Of a DNA stretch of 27,626 nt, positions 1 to 10,514 are shown piece by piece. Numbering within the stretch: position 1 is the stretch's first letter; every line of letters starts with the position of its first letter. The translations under genes and the position numbers were made by a program. Source of the stretch: Pelargonium nanum (Eukaryota > Streptophyta > Magnoliopsida > Geraniales > Geraniaceae); assembly GCA_036897485.1 (NCBI GenBank), contig JAYMTF010000977.1:1-27626 (forward strand). Direction: 5' to 3'. The notes under the pieces are model-generated. The model was given only the letters and a program-made list of their open reading frames with translations. It was not told where the DNA came from and did not search any database.

Positions 1-803
1 CTTTCATTAGCACAGAATACTGTTTACATAACTCTATTCTCTCTGGCCTAAAGGAGATAACCTCCATCAGGCCTTGTTTTGCAGGTGTTGTTCGAGAGCT
101 GACGCTTGGAGGGTCGCGCGAGTCCAGTGTCCTTGCTCCACCGACTTCGTGTAGCAACAGGGTTACATACAAAGGCTTGAGCTTTCATTACATAGAGATC
201 AATCTTATTACTACCTTTACATGTATCTCATCCATTTAATCCTCTTCTAATGAGGACTCTTTAATTCACCAATTTAACACATTTTAAGAAAAAATCTGCA
301 GCAATCGACAAATTAAAGTCCAATGCTGAAGCTATAGATTAAATAGTAATGAAAACTCAAATGCCCTAAGGCTCTTCTTTTCACTGACAATCAGAGGTGT
401 GCACATCACATGGTAGTCAACATTAAGATTTTATTAGACCAAACTTTCATGAGGAGAATATTTATTTCACTAAATAATGATTTGAATATAACCATATTGG
501 CGTATTATGACTTACAATATTATCTCAGAGGAGCAAATGAACTCGGACACTGTTAACAGATTTAGAGCCTACTCAAATAGGTGGTTGCTATTGAGGCAAA
601 AATAGCATTCCAAATATTATATGCTACTCCCACAGTTTATTTTTTTTTGTAGGAAAAGTTAATTCACATTTGGTTAATTGGATTATAATTCTATGAAGTT
701 TCACACATATTGATAAAAAATTCTAGCCTTCATACGATCCTTAAGAAACTAATAGAATAACAGAGAGATTTTTTTTAACTCCACAGAAAAAGAATTAAGT
801 TAC
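1..803 (-). other. AARE intron 12 (5' part), with a GC-rich foreign-looking segment
   Basis: Begins with the GT donor at 803-802 after the exon ending ...IVNY and continues beyond the window. No downstream AARE exon (GxSxGG nucleophile region) was found on the minus strand here. The stretch of about 60-175 is clearly richer in G and C than the surrounding AT-rich intron (for example gggtcgcgcgagtcc at 110-124) and has no AARE-like reading. It may be part of a mobile element continuing to the left. Confidence 0.6.
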
Positions 804-3800
804 CTGTAATTCACAATAAGCAAGCTGTATCCAATTGAACAGAGAAATGCTAGGGATTTTGAAAAGCTTGATACTGAGACAGAATGTGGACCTCCATGAA
901 GCATGACAATTACCGGGTCACAATCACCGTCCTTGGACTTGGAAGACACAAATATAGCTTCAAAAGGTTTCTTAGCCCCTGGAATATATCAAATATGCAA
1001 GATTCGCTGAAACCCACATCTTCCAAGAAAAAGTACAAATTATGACCTTCCACTCTTCTTTAGGCAAATCTAAAAGAACTAAAAATATATCAAGTTATAA
1101 AAGCAAAGTAAAATAAATATTCACTCTGTCCCAAAATGAGTGTCTTTGTTTCCATTTTGAGAAAAAATAAGGATATGTTAATGTAGTATATTCACTATTG
1201 TACCATAATGATCATATGTTATAACAAAGTTAAGGGATACTAACTAACTTAGTTTATGGATATTGTTCAGTGATTTTGTTGAGCCCAAATTACTCAATAG
1301 TATTTGTTAAATTTCATTGATTGGGCTCCACGTAATGATTTGGGCTTCCACTATTGACAATTCATGCATAACTAATTTTCTATAAGATGAAAGAGAACAC
1401 TCATTTTGGGACAAAAATTAAAGAGAAACAAGACCCTCATTTTGAGACGGGGGAGTACTATTTTGTTAGGCAAAGTTATCTCAGGTATATTCACTTTTTT
1501 TCTATTTTGTCTAGAAGCTTGCTGGAATTTGGTATTTCACTAGTGATGTTAACCAACCTAGATAGCATCTTTCACGAATAACAATTTCTATCTCAGTAAG
1601 TGAAAAACTTTTTTGTTTTTTATTAATATTTATGCATTTTTCAGTTCGACCATAGCATTCAGTATTGAAAAGTTGGTCTGATGTGAACTCAAACTACTTT
1701 GTATTACCTTCTGTTAGGCTAGCAGAGACATTCTTGATTGGAATCTTCATTACATTGAACTGAAGAGATGCGAGCAAAGATGTTACCTGTAACAAGAAAG
1801 AAGCACAGTTGATATACTTCTTTGGGAAAGTCCATCTTACCACATTATAAAAAAAAAAAGAAAAAACCTTCTTGGAGCATCTGATGGGGCTTGAAACATC
1901 TAACCAACTCCATGCAGCACCTGTAGTTGCTTTCTTAACCAAACATCCATACTTGATTTGAGGAACACTTATTGGACTGCTCGATACTTCAAACAGAAAA
2001 TGACCAAAACTCGTTATAATTGGTATCTCTTTAATAGATAAGGTAATAATGAAGTGTTAGCATTCTTATGATACCAGCAATAATATTGTCTCCATCTAAG
2101 GTAAGAACATTCCACGAATAGTTCGAATCAGTTGGACTGATACATGATACATCCCCACTGCACAGAAATAAGAATATAATGAGTCAATTGCATATAGCAC
2201 ATTATGAAGCTCTTAATGCATTATATATACAAGTATTAAAACTCCTCAACATACAACTCCCTCACCAAAATGAGTGCCCTAGTTTGTACTTAATTCATAC
2301 TCTAACATACTTTGAAATGGCACAATGTTTCAGGGAAAAGCTAATTGATGAACTGACATCTCAACTTATTTAGTCATTTTTCTCAAACTCATCCTTAAAA
2401 GTAATAAAGTGGTTGTGATATAATCCATTTCTTAAATATACCATCAAGTACAGCATGGGGAGGTTAAAGAGCTACCACTTTGAACTTTTGGTAATGAACA
2501 TACATATTGAGACAAATAAATACAAAAGTGAGTATTAGTACAAAAAAAATTAAGAATCAATAAATAAAAACGAAAATAAGTACCTCAACACATTCACAGA
2601 AAGAAGTACTTGAGTACAGCCCCAAATGGAAGGTATAATCATGGTACATCTATCAGAAAGCCATGGACTACTGAGGAAACTTGAACAGTATAGTCCAGGG
2701 AATCCACCGTCCTCAGCACACATCACGACCCGAACCTATATATGTAATACAAAATGAGACAACAATATGTGCATATAACATGAAGATTATAATTGATATG
2801 TTCTCTCTCTTCTACTTTTGCATGAATAAACAATTCATCAAATTAACATATATCTACCAAAATATACTGGTGGGATGATATGTGATAATGAAATTTTAGG
2901 AGGACAAATGACATGCATGACACCTCAGTAATGCATATTGTTAAGAGTATAATGTTGGGCCTTCAACTATTAGCTTGAACTTTTAGTTGAGTTGATCCTC
3001 TACATGGTATCACAGTCTTGTTGACCTAAAGGTCACGAGTTTCAGTCCTGCCACCACCCTAATCAAATAATATTAAAGCAAAAGGAACGAAGAATTTTTT
3101 TGCATGGGCCACGTGCAAAGCAATAATGGGCTTGCACGTGAGGAGGCATGTTAGAGTATATAATTAATATTTGGCCTTCAACTATTAACTTATGGTTTAG
3201 TTGAGTTGGCCCTCTACACCTATAGTTGAGTTGGCCATCACTTTCACCCAATCATAATTAATGATGACATCATCACCCACTATAAGTATAAATACTTCCT
3301 CTTGCAATGGAGAGGTGGCTGGCATGTCGGTTACATGATCTCGACATTATCTCTACATTTATTGTAATACTCTTATTTCACTTAGTAGTTAGTAATAGTA
3401 GAGATCATTATTCTCATGCTTGAAGTGAATTCCAATGCACACACATTGGTCACTTAATGTGTGTCTTCATCTATTTCAGGACCCAAGTTTGAAAGAGCCC
3501 CAAGGCTCTAGATCCAATTACGTGGACAAGAAAACTAGTACAACAGTTTTTGACTGTTGAACAAGTCAAAAAGGCACATCAATCATGAAAAATGACCTAA
3601 ATCTTCAACACGAAATCTTGTAGTGAGTTCATAAATCAAACGACTTAAATCTAGTTCAGTCAAATGCAAAGAGGGGGAAAATAAAAGAGAGCTTCTGATT
3701 CTAACCGCTTTTCATAATGAGTTTGTACACTATTCAATTATTGCAATGATGAGACAACTTAGCCATGCAGTCACAGAAAAATGAAAGTCAATAACTTAGA

Positions 3801-6800
3801 ACATGTAAAGGAAGCAACGGTTCCTTGAGTATACATTCATACAAATCAGTAAGCAGGTTCAGCATTGTCATATTGATTAGATATCAAACAAAGAGCTCAC
3901 CACATCAATAATTTTTGCAGATGGGCTTGGCTTTCCATCAGTCGGCCAATCAATTCTATGGAGAGAATTTGTACCACAATGTGAGCCAGAATCTACAGAA
4001 CTTGCTGCAGATAAAAATACGAGGAATTTCCCATCTGGGCTGAAAAAAAATGAAAAAAGAAGCTTCTTATATTACCAGTCCTAGATGTTTCTCATATGAT
4101 ATCCATTCCCTGCAATAAACTCAGTGTCTTCATTGATTTTTGAACAATAGTAGTTAGATGCATTACAAGGAAATAATCATGGGGAATACGGAAAGATCTC
4201 AATAATTCATCTCTTATCAAAAGGTTATGCCTGCATGCTGGAAGTGTAGATAATGTGATGATGGATGGGCAGATCCCAATAATTTTCGATTAGCAAAAAA
4301 GGCACACAAGCTCTCACTCAATGTGCACAACACACACACACACACACACAAAGAAGATTATATGAAGTTATACCATCACCAGGTGTAGTGTATGATGTAT
4401 AAACAACAGAAGCCCTAGCAACATCAAATCATGAAGGTTCTGAAGGATGCACTTACACACCAGAGCAGATAAACAACTCCTAATTCTAGCACTATACAGC
4501 TAGACTAGACAAATATTATTGAAATATATATACCTATATGTGTGTGTGTGTGTGTAAGTACAGAACCAAATAAACAATTTTTCTTTCCAGTGAAATAAAC
4601 GAATGTTCTAACATCTGGACTCATAGCTAAGTTCTAAGTTACACAGAAACTATGTGGAATAACAACCGTATTCAAAACAAATAATTAACCAAATTCCTTT
4701 ATCAACAGATAATGAAATCAACTTCGAAATACAAAGTGAAATATAACATGAGTAAATACAACTGCAGTTCCATCAACAGCCAGAATTTCAGGAGCTTATT
4801 TCAATCTAGAATATAAATAGTAACATTCAATATCAATTGTCATTAGAATCTACTTTTATGAAAAAAACAAAATAATAAAACAATCATAGTTTCCATTTAA
4901 AATCTCTGAACCAAGTTATATAAGATGTCATACCTGAATCGAGGAAAGAAGGAACTACTTATGCTTTGAGTAAGCATGATTGATTCTTCAATTACATTAT
5001 CTCTGAAACACAATAAAGAATTTGAAAGTAGTCATAAGATCACATTAGAGTGGGCAGTTTCCAACGAAAAAACAAGTCACATGCAGAAAGACATTGAGAG
5101 AGAGAGAGAGAGCATATTACAAAAGAAAGCATCTTACTTTAGCTTTTGCTCACCGACTCCTGAAACCTGAAACGGATCCCTAACTGCATATAATGCACAA
5201 GGCCTATTGTAGCAGTACTTTATACCAAGTTTTCGTGTTTCTGCTGACCATCCAACAAAAACTAAATATTGAAATGAGCCTTTAGTCAGAGGAGCCCACA
5301 CAACTTGACCAACACTCAAAGATTTTTTTATTCCTTCAACTGCTCGTACCTCTCCACTGCAAAATACAATGAAGTCCTACTTTAGGTCTTGCTATTCAGT
5401 GGAAAAACTTCCACATTTTCATTTCCCAACCAATATAGAATAAAATGGCAATGAACCTGTCAATGTTGACAACAAAAAGAGCAGGTTGCCTTTTCCCCTC
5501 GTAGGTTTCCCCCCAGTCCTCCTCCCAATCTCCTTGACCTTTCCAGCTACCACAATCTTTCTCAATGGAACCACCTTTCTTGTAGCCTAAACTATTAAAA
5601 GTGGGCTTGGCAGGGGATGGCTCCTCAGCAACATAAGCAATGTGGCTTTCATCAGAGTTCCATGAAATTCCCTCAAACCTAAGAGCAATCATATTCACCA
5701 CGTAAAGTTGAACTCACAGTGCATGAAGTACTGAAACTACTACAACCACCACCATTACTGCTCTAGGTGATGCAAAATCAACTAGCAAACACAGAAGTGG
5801 TAGTTTTATTTACAGTTAATTCACTACAATTTTCACAACTAAAGAATCAATGACAAGGTATTAACTATATTTGCAGCATGATATGTAACAGTGATATGGA
5901 CATTATATAAATAATAACACAAAATAGTTACCATCCATCTGTATAAACTGAACCATGAACAGATTGCGGGACGTGGAACTCCTTTTCCAACTGAGATTGA
6001 CCCCAGATTTCAAATTGAGTTGGAGACTCATTTTCAGAGTTCCGTACTACAAGGAGCTTTGAACCTGACGGTGAAGGAACAATTATAGACACACCAGTCA
6101 TCTCAATAGGAAACGGGCTCCACTGGAACTTTATGGTATTGTCACTTTCATTTAAAACATGAGCAGATTGGATAAATTTTCTCCTCTTGTTTGCAATAAC
6201 ATTTGGTTGGCTGATAGAAAACATTGCCTGGGAGACATTTCCTGCAAAAAAGTTGTTGTACATAGATATCATAATTAATTATCAGCTGTTGGCTCGATAA
6301 AAGGAAAAGAAGGGTCACAAAAATGATGTGAAACTCTATACTTTGCAACCATACCATTGTCAGAATTAATAATCCACGCCTTATCAACATTGGAGATATT
6401 AGTGAACTCTTGAAGTATCTTAGACTGAGAAGAATATTCTTCTTCGGTTGTTGCATCTAAACCCAGTGACAAATCTTTTAAAGGGGCAGATCCAGAACCA
6501 TCCATGGCAGAGAATGTTGATAATCTTCTGCTACATATTCATGCACAGGAAAGTTAATATCAGCTAATCAACTACTTAAGTCCAAAACAAAAGGTTTTTG
6601 TTTTTTAAAATAAAATAAAAACATACAGAATTTTTCCTCAATTAGAGCAGAAATTGCCAGACCACAAGAACCACAAGGTGTTGTATAAGAAAGAAATGCA
6701 GCTTGGCACTTGAATATCAGCTACACCCATAGAGTAAAAGAAAAGCGATCATAAAGCTGTTATTTGAGGAACATTTTCAGTTTCTGAAACAGGTTTTATT

Positions 6801-8018
6801 TCCATCAGGTCCATTATCAATAACTTTACATGGGAAATGAAAAGAAAAAAACACAATGGTCAACCAAAATTAGCCCAATTGTTTCAACCCCTCCCCCAAG
6901 CAATTACAGAATGATAATTTGAGTGAGCGGGCCCTACATGATACAGGTTGCAATTATATTTGAAAAGGATTTTGCTTTGTATTTTTGGCCTGATCTTACA
7001 CTAAGGTAGGGTTTGGATTAGAATTTTGGAATTATAATAAGAATGGGATTCGCAATGTAGTCATTCTCAAGACCAAATTATTTTAATCCAAACATGAACA
7101 ACGAGAATGGCATTCCAATTCTGATTTATTTTAATCTCATTGCTGGAAAAAAAAAAAAAAACGCTACCATAATGTATTAAAATAAATATATAAAAACAAG
7201 AGAAAGAAATATTTAACCAAACATAGCCAATTTTATAGAACAAAGATGAAGCATTTGATTGGATAGCTTATTAGTTTGTGACCAAACTAAAAAAATAGTT
7301 AAGCAATTAGCAATTTGATTAACAATATAATCAACACCCATGAACAGTTGTGCATGATATTCGATAGATTAACTAACGTATTCAAACATGACATGCTGAA
7401 TTGTTTCCCCATGGTATACTTTCCCAAAAACCAAATACAATATAAAGAATGGCACGATATATTGACACTATGGATACAAACAAAATTCAGAAGACAGGAT
7501 TATCATCAAAATTCTCTACATGCTGGATGAAAGCCTCTAAATGATAGAAAGAAAAATCACAAACTATATAAAATGATCACAGAATAAACCATCTATGCTT
7601 CAATTCAGATGTTGAGAGTCAACATTGGAGCAAGATGCTATTTTCTAAACTTGCAAGTTGCAACAAACAAAATCAAACTCCCATTTATGAAGACAACAAG
7701 TATTGTAGTCAACTGAATGACAAAATGATGTTTGGTAGCCGAGAATTACAGAATCTGCACACCAAATAAAAATCATGTGTGCCGATGAACAGTAACGTGA
7801 GAATGGAGCACATATCACTTAAAATCGGAGAAAAAGAGATGAGTGAGCATAAATTGGAGGAGAGAGAGGGCTCACGTAGACGTAGTGGAGAGCAAAAAGG
7901 GTCTCCTTCTCTGCGAATGTGAAATAGGAGATGAAGAGAGTGAGCGAAATGATTGAGGTCGAAGCAAGTCCACGCACCAATCCAATACCAATTTGCTGCT
8001 AAGATAAAGCCGTGCCAT
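804..8018 (-). CDS. AARE: acylamino-acid-releasing enzyme, 5' part (12 exons, 3' end off window)
   Basis: Removes N-acylated (mainly acetylated) residues from peptide N-termini; a prolyl-oligopeptidase-family (S9) serine peptidase. Exons in order, minus strand: 8018-7876, 6527-6355, 6241-5932, 5678-5457, 5356-5138, 5002-4934, 4039-3901, 2735-2584, 2157-2075, 1986-1868, 1786-1708, 978-804. All introns are GT-AG and the phases join into 627 complete codons without a stop. Residues 1-55 look like a transit peptide (Ser/Arg-rich, two acidic residues). The conserved plant AARE start follows at Met56 (codon at 6505-6503). The middle, with motifs such as EMTG, VHGSVY, YVAEEPS, GDWEEDWGE, YCYNRPCA and SLHRIDW, is the beta-propeller part. 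The last exon opens the alpha/beta-hydrolase part with the oxyanion-type motif HGGPH (residues 597-601). The nucleophile Ser and the Asp and His of the triad lie beyond the left edge. Identification is by recognition of the family; exon limits are inferred by hand. Confidence 0.92.
1118..1460. mobile_element. Stowaway-like MITE, diverged, in AARE intron 11
   Basis: Flanked by TA. The left end reads tcactctgtcccaaaatgag and the right end is the imperfect inverted complement (ctcattttgagacggggg), matching the plant Stowaway terminal pattern CTCCCTCCGT. About 343 bp. Internal blocks such as aattgtcaat (inverted), the TA-rich stretch around gatcat and the arms match the MITE at 25185-25419 in opposite orientation, with an extra internal stretch of about 100 bp (around 1258-1350). 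The element is non-coding. Confidence 0.75.
2262..2290. mobile_element. possible decayed Stowaway end in AARE intron 8
   Basis: The stretch ctccctcaccaaaatgag followed by tgccct resembles the Stowaway terminus seen at 25185 with a few bases missing. No matching right end is obvious nearby, so this is a fragment at best. Confidence 0.25.
2736..3900 (-). other. AARE intron 7
   Basis: A GT-AG intron with donor GTGAGC at 3900-3895 and acceptor AG at 2737-2736. It holds the mini LTR element (2939-3218) and a stretch to about 3480 with a TATA-like motif that may be further LTR-derived sequence. No exon-like reading of AARE lies inside it. The flanking exons join directly as IIDV-VRVVMCAEDGGFPGLY. 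Confidence 0.7.
2939..3218 (+). mobile_element. TRIM/SMART-like mini LTR element in AARE intron 7
   Basis: Two similar direct repeats, 2939-3004 and 3149-3218. Both begin TGTTA and share ggccttcaactatta and gttgagttg, and both end ctctaca. The first is followed at once by TGGTATCAC (3005-3013), a form of the initiator-Met-tRNA primer site usual in plant LTR elements. The second is preceded by a purine-rich tract (gtgaggaggca, 3138-3148). There is no coding capacity. Downstream, 3281-3294 holds a TATA-like tataagtataaata, so the 3' LTR may be longer than the short match. A clear target duplication was not found. Confidence 0.6.
4331..4350. repeat. (CA)10 microsatellite in AARE intron 6
   Basis: Ten uninterrupted CA units, preceded by gcacaa. 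About 190 bases later the same intron has a complementary (TG) run at 4539-4554. Confidence 0.95.
4539..4554. repeat. (TG)8 microsatellite in AARE intron 6
   Basis: Eight TG units following tacctata. Complementary to the (CA) run at 4331-4350, so the two could pair in the pre-mRNA. Confidence 0.95.
5096..5114. repeat. (GA)n microsatellite in AARE intron 5
   Basis: About nine GA units inside the short intron 5137-5003. Confidence 0.9.
6528..7875 (-). other. AARE intron 1, with a tandem NAG acceptor
   Basis: A GT-AG intron separating the leader exon from the conserved body. The acceptor reads gtagcag just before the exon, a NAGNAG pair. Use of the upstream AG would add one in-frame codon (TRRLST instead of TRLST). 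A Tourist-like element lies at 7005-7228; the rest (6530-7000 and 7230-7870) shows no gene. Confidence 0.65.
7005..7228. mobile_element. possible Tourist/hAT-type MITE remnant in AARE intron 1
   Basis: The left end ggtagggtttggatta and the right end aaccaaacatagcc are imperfect inverted complements of the 'ctgtttggtt' kind common in plant MITEs. The interior has inverted pieces (gaattttggaatt / attccaattctgat). A TAA precedes the left end but no exact copy follows the right end, so the family is unsure. Confidence 0.4.
7876..8018 (-). other. AARE first coding exon: putative organelle transit peptide
   Basis: Encodes 47 residues plus two bases, starting MARLYLSSK and rich in Ser, Arg, Leu and Pro (SFRSLSSSPISHSQRRRPF). 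It has a GTGAGC donor at 7875-7870. Joined to the acceptor at 6527 it reads on in frame through RLSTFSA into the conserved MDGSGSAP start of AARE. That in-frame fusion, plus the transit-peptide composition, is the reason for choosing this start over the internal Met at 6505. An isoform from the internal Met would lack the leader and be cytosolic. A plastid or mitochondrial destination is inferred. Confidence 0.75.
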
Positions 8019-8031
8019 CTCGAGATTCCAT
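7999..8031 (-). promoter_or_regulatory. short uORF overlapping the AARE start codon
   Basis: An ATG lies 13 bases upstream of the AARE ATG in another frame. It encodes ten residues (MESRDGTALS) and stops at TAG inside the first coding exon. If the transcript starts upstream of 8031, ribosomes would meet this ATG first, which could reduce leader-containing initiation. The transcription start is not known from sequence. Confidence 0.4.
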
Positions 8032-8464
8032 TTCACTTATTATTCGTTATGGTGGCGAATTATCTATTCAAAATTAGGGGTCCGCGCTCCCTATTTGTCA
8101 AGACACGCATAATAAGAGTTTGTGAGTTTACTCTCACTAGGTAGTATAGTGTGCGATTTGAGGTTATTAAAAGAAGTTATTTCTTGTTGCGTAGTTTTAT
8201 TGATAAAAAAAAAACATAATGTAATAATTTTTAAAGACTAAATTTAAATTTGAATTAAAATACACTATTTAACTAAAAAAACTACATTTCAACATAATTT
8301 AACGTTGATTTTTCTTAAGGTAACGACATGAACTTATGTGGTTCACTTTATGATGGTACAAGGATCAAATTGATTCATTTTGAAGTCGATGGACTAATTT
8401 GTTCCATTCGTGATAGTACATGAACCAACGTGTAATTTTATTCTTGTATTAAATAATCAATTTG

Positions 8465-8640
8465 TCTAGAATAATCTTGTATTTACTAAAGTATTATTGA
8501 GTAGTAGTTGAGAGAATATTCTAGAATAATTGTGTCTAAATTTTGAGTACTATAAATAGAGATGTAATCTTAGCAATTTGAATCAAGCCACAAAACAAAG
8601 TTTTTCTATTCCATAACGAATTCTTCTTATACTCTAGTTT
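8465..8640 (+). mobile_element. copia-LTR-like fragment
   Basis: Contains tctagaataat twice (8465-8475 and 8520-8530), then actataaatagag with a TATA box at 8551-8558, followed by a gtaatc-rich leader. This layout of repeated TCTAGA motifs then TATAAATAG is typical of plant Ty1-copia LTRs. No primer site or polyprotein was found adjacent, so it may be a solo or truncated LTR. Confidence 0.4.
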
Positions 8641-8699
8641 ATACAAGTCTATTCTCAAGCACTTTTACTAAATACCAAGAGAAATTTTCTTTCAACACT

Positions 8700-9041
8700 T
8701 TGCAGCTTCAACTTTAGCTTCGTTGATAAAAGGCATGATTTGGTCATCAAAAGCTTCATCTCTTTGCCTTTTCCATGTGATAGTGGCTTCTTAAATGTTA
8801 GAAGGATCTTTAATTCTTTTCATTCAACATACTGTTGCACTTTCGGCTTCAAAACAACGGTCTTCTTCTCCATTGCTACAATAGTAGGTGGTCGATGTGA
8901 CCCTTTGATCAACAAGCTTTCATTGTCGCCGAAATCATCAAAGATAGCAGAAAAGTCATCAATGTGTTGTTGATCAACAGCACAGAAGAAACGAAAATCA
9001 AAATAATGATGATCTAGTGGTGGGCAAGCAAGACCCATCAT
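8700..9041 (-). pseudogene. unrecognised, probably broken, coding-like stretch
   Basis: A 73-codon ORF (9041-8820, starting MMGLACPPLDHHY) contains a protein-like acidic segment (DDFSAIFDDFGDNES) and stops at TGA. Further along the minus strand another frame reads WKRQRDEAFDDQIMPF. Two protein-like pieces in different frames with stops between suggest a decayed gene or element. I do not recognise the family, and chance is possible. Confidence 0.2.
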
Positions 9042-9195
9042 GAATCAACCATCTTATTTAAAAACATCATACATCTTCAATTTGATAATGGATAATCAAA
9101 ATTAATGGTTATTATCGCAAGTAGATATAGATGAGTTTAGGTTTAATTATTTGGGATGCAATTAAATTAAAGTACCTTTTGTTTTAAAAAATGTT

Positions 9196-9258
9196 CCCAA
9201 GCCCCTTGCTTGAGATATCAGAATAGGAAACAGAATCGGCCCAAGCCCGTTGCTTGAG
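9196..9258. repeat. short direct repeat pair
   Basis: cccaagccc(c/g)ttgcttgag occurs at 9196-9214 and 9240-9258, 19 bp with one mismatch, 44 bp apart. Function unknown. Confidence 0.7.
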
Positions 9259-9426
9259 GCCACCTCCTCACGGAAGAACAAAAATTTGAATTCTTTTAAT
9301 ATCATATCTTAGAAATATTTCATTTTGTTCTCTAACTTTTTTTTTATTGAATTGGTATGACATTACAACTTTTTTTTTCCTTACAACTTTTGTGGACGTG
9401 GTGATTATGTGACATTTATATTAGTT

Positions 9427-9874
9427 GTTTTGTTTTGAAAGAAACTGCATACTTTTATTAATGGAAATAGTCCGCAGTTATCAAATGCATAATACGAATT
9501 GGACAGTTATCACCAAACTAACCCGAAGGACCTGACACGGAATCAGTGGATCTCGCAAGACAATGCGCCACTTGATTCGCAGATCTACGAATATGAGTAA
9601 ACTCAATATTATTAGAACGACTAGCTAAAACAGAAATATCACGAATTATAAGACCAAAGGCACTGGAGTCCTCCCTTCTAGTCTTTAAAGTAGTAATCAC
9701 CTCGCTGGAATCCGACTCAACCTGCAAGTCATCCCAACCTCGTGCATCTATCCAGCTCAGAGCTTCCCGGATGGACATGGCCTCCACCGTCCTCGGATCG
9801 AGGACTCCCGACCACCCCACCCTACCACCCCCCCAGCAACGACCTCTCCAGTCTCGAATAACCCAACCTACACC
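9427..9874 (-). mobile_element. 5'-truncated LINE insertion ending in RNase H-like domain
   Basis: The stretch is bounded by an exact 17-bp direct repeat (tgacatttatattagtt at 9410-9426 and 9875-9891), a target-site duplication. Read on the minus strand it starts GVGWVIRDWRG and continues as an RNase H-like (RVT_3) domain with EAMSIREAL, VESDSSEV and HIRRSANQVAHCLAR, then a stop at 9520-9518. A 3' UTR follows with AATAAA-type taataaaag, ending in an A-rich tail (aaaacaaaac). This matches a LINE ORF2 C-terminus and 3' end with strong 5' truncation. The apparent ATG of the 120-codon ORF (9880) lies in the target duplication, so it is not an inherited start. Inactive. Confidence 0.85.
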
Positions 9875-9891
9875 TGACATTTATATTAGTT

Positions 9892-10514
9892 AATTCTACA
9901 GTTGAGATCAATTTATGACAAAATTATTTAACTGCCTAATGCGATCGCCACGTCAATTTAGTCCAATTTGTCCCATCAATTATAGAATTTTGCTTCAAAA
10001 TAGTCTTATTCGTAAATTTAGCTAATTTTAGTGTCACATGATTGCCAACTCCACAAAAAAAATTGTTTTGAATTTGACCGATTTGAAACAAAATAATATA
10101 GCCGAGGGACTAAATTGAGGTATCCAAAAAGCACACCTGGTAAAAGCATTTTGTTTAAATGTCAGTGAGAAGTAAACGGACTCGAAACACACTATTGGAA
10201 AGTGACGGAGTCACTAGTCCTTGATGTATCGTTTTAGGTTCTGGCATTTCAGATCCTCCTAAATAATGTCGCTACAAGAATACGATATATAATTGTGTGA
10301 ATATTATAACTAGGGTTCTATGATTAGGAAAATATTATTACTTTTTTTTTTGTATAATGGTGGTTTTATTCCACAATTTATACTGTAATTAAGTGTAAAT
10401 CTCTATTTGTCACTACAATATGTAGTTTTAAAAAAAAAATTGATTCTTTCCCTGCATTTCAAAATCAGCCAAGAGTTAGACTCACAATTTTATAAGTAAA
10501 AGAAATCGTAAATA
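9892..10514. other. intergenic, nothing recognised
   Basis: AT-rich sequence with homopolymer runs. No ORF, RNA gene or paired terminal repeat that I can support. Confidence 0.5.

Larger units (their letters stand above)
4040..4933 (-). other. AARE intron 6
   Basis: A GT-AG intron of about 894 bp between the exon ending PRF and the exon starting SPDGKFLVFLS. Apart from the two microsatellites I see no gene or clear mobile element. Confidence 0.7.

Noticed and set aside
5928..6505. Several overlapping minus ORFs as small genes
   Set aside because: They are the AARE exons 6527-6355 and 6241-5932 running into introns, or shadows in another frame.
9518..9880. 120-codon minus ORF as a working RNase H-like gene
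   Set aside because: It sits inside a truncated LINE bounded by a 17-bp duplication, and its ATG comes from the target site.
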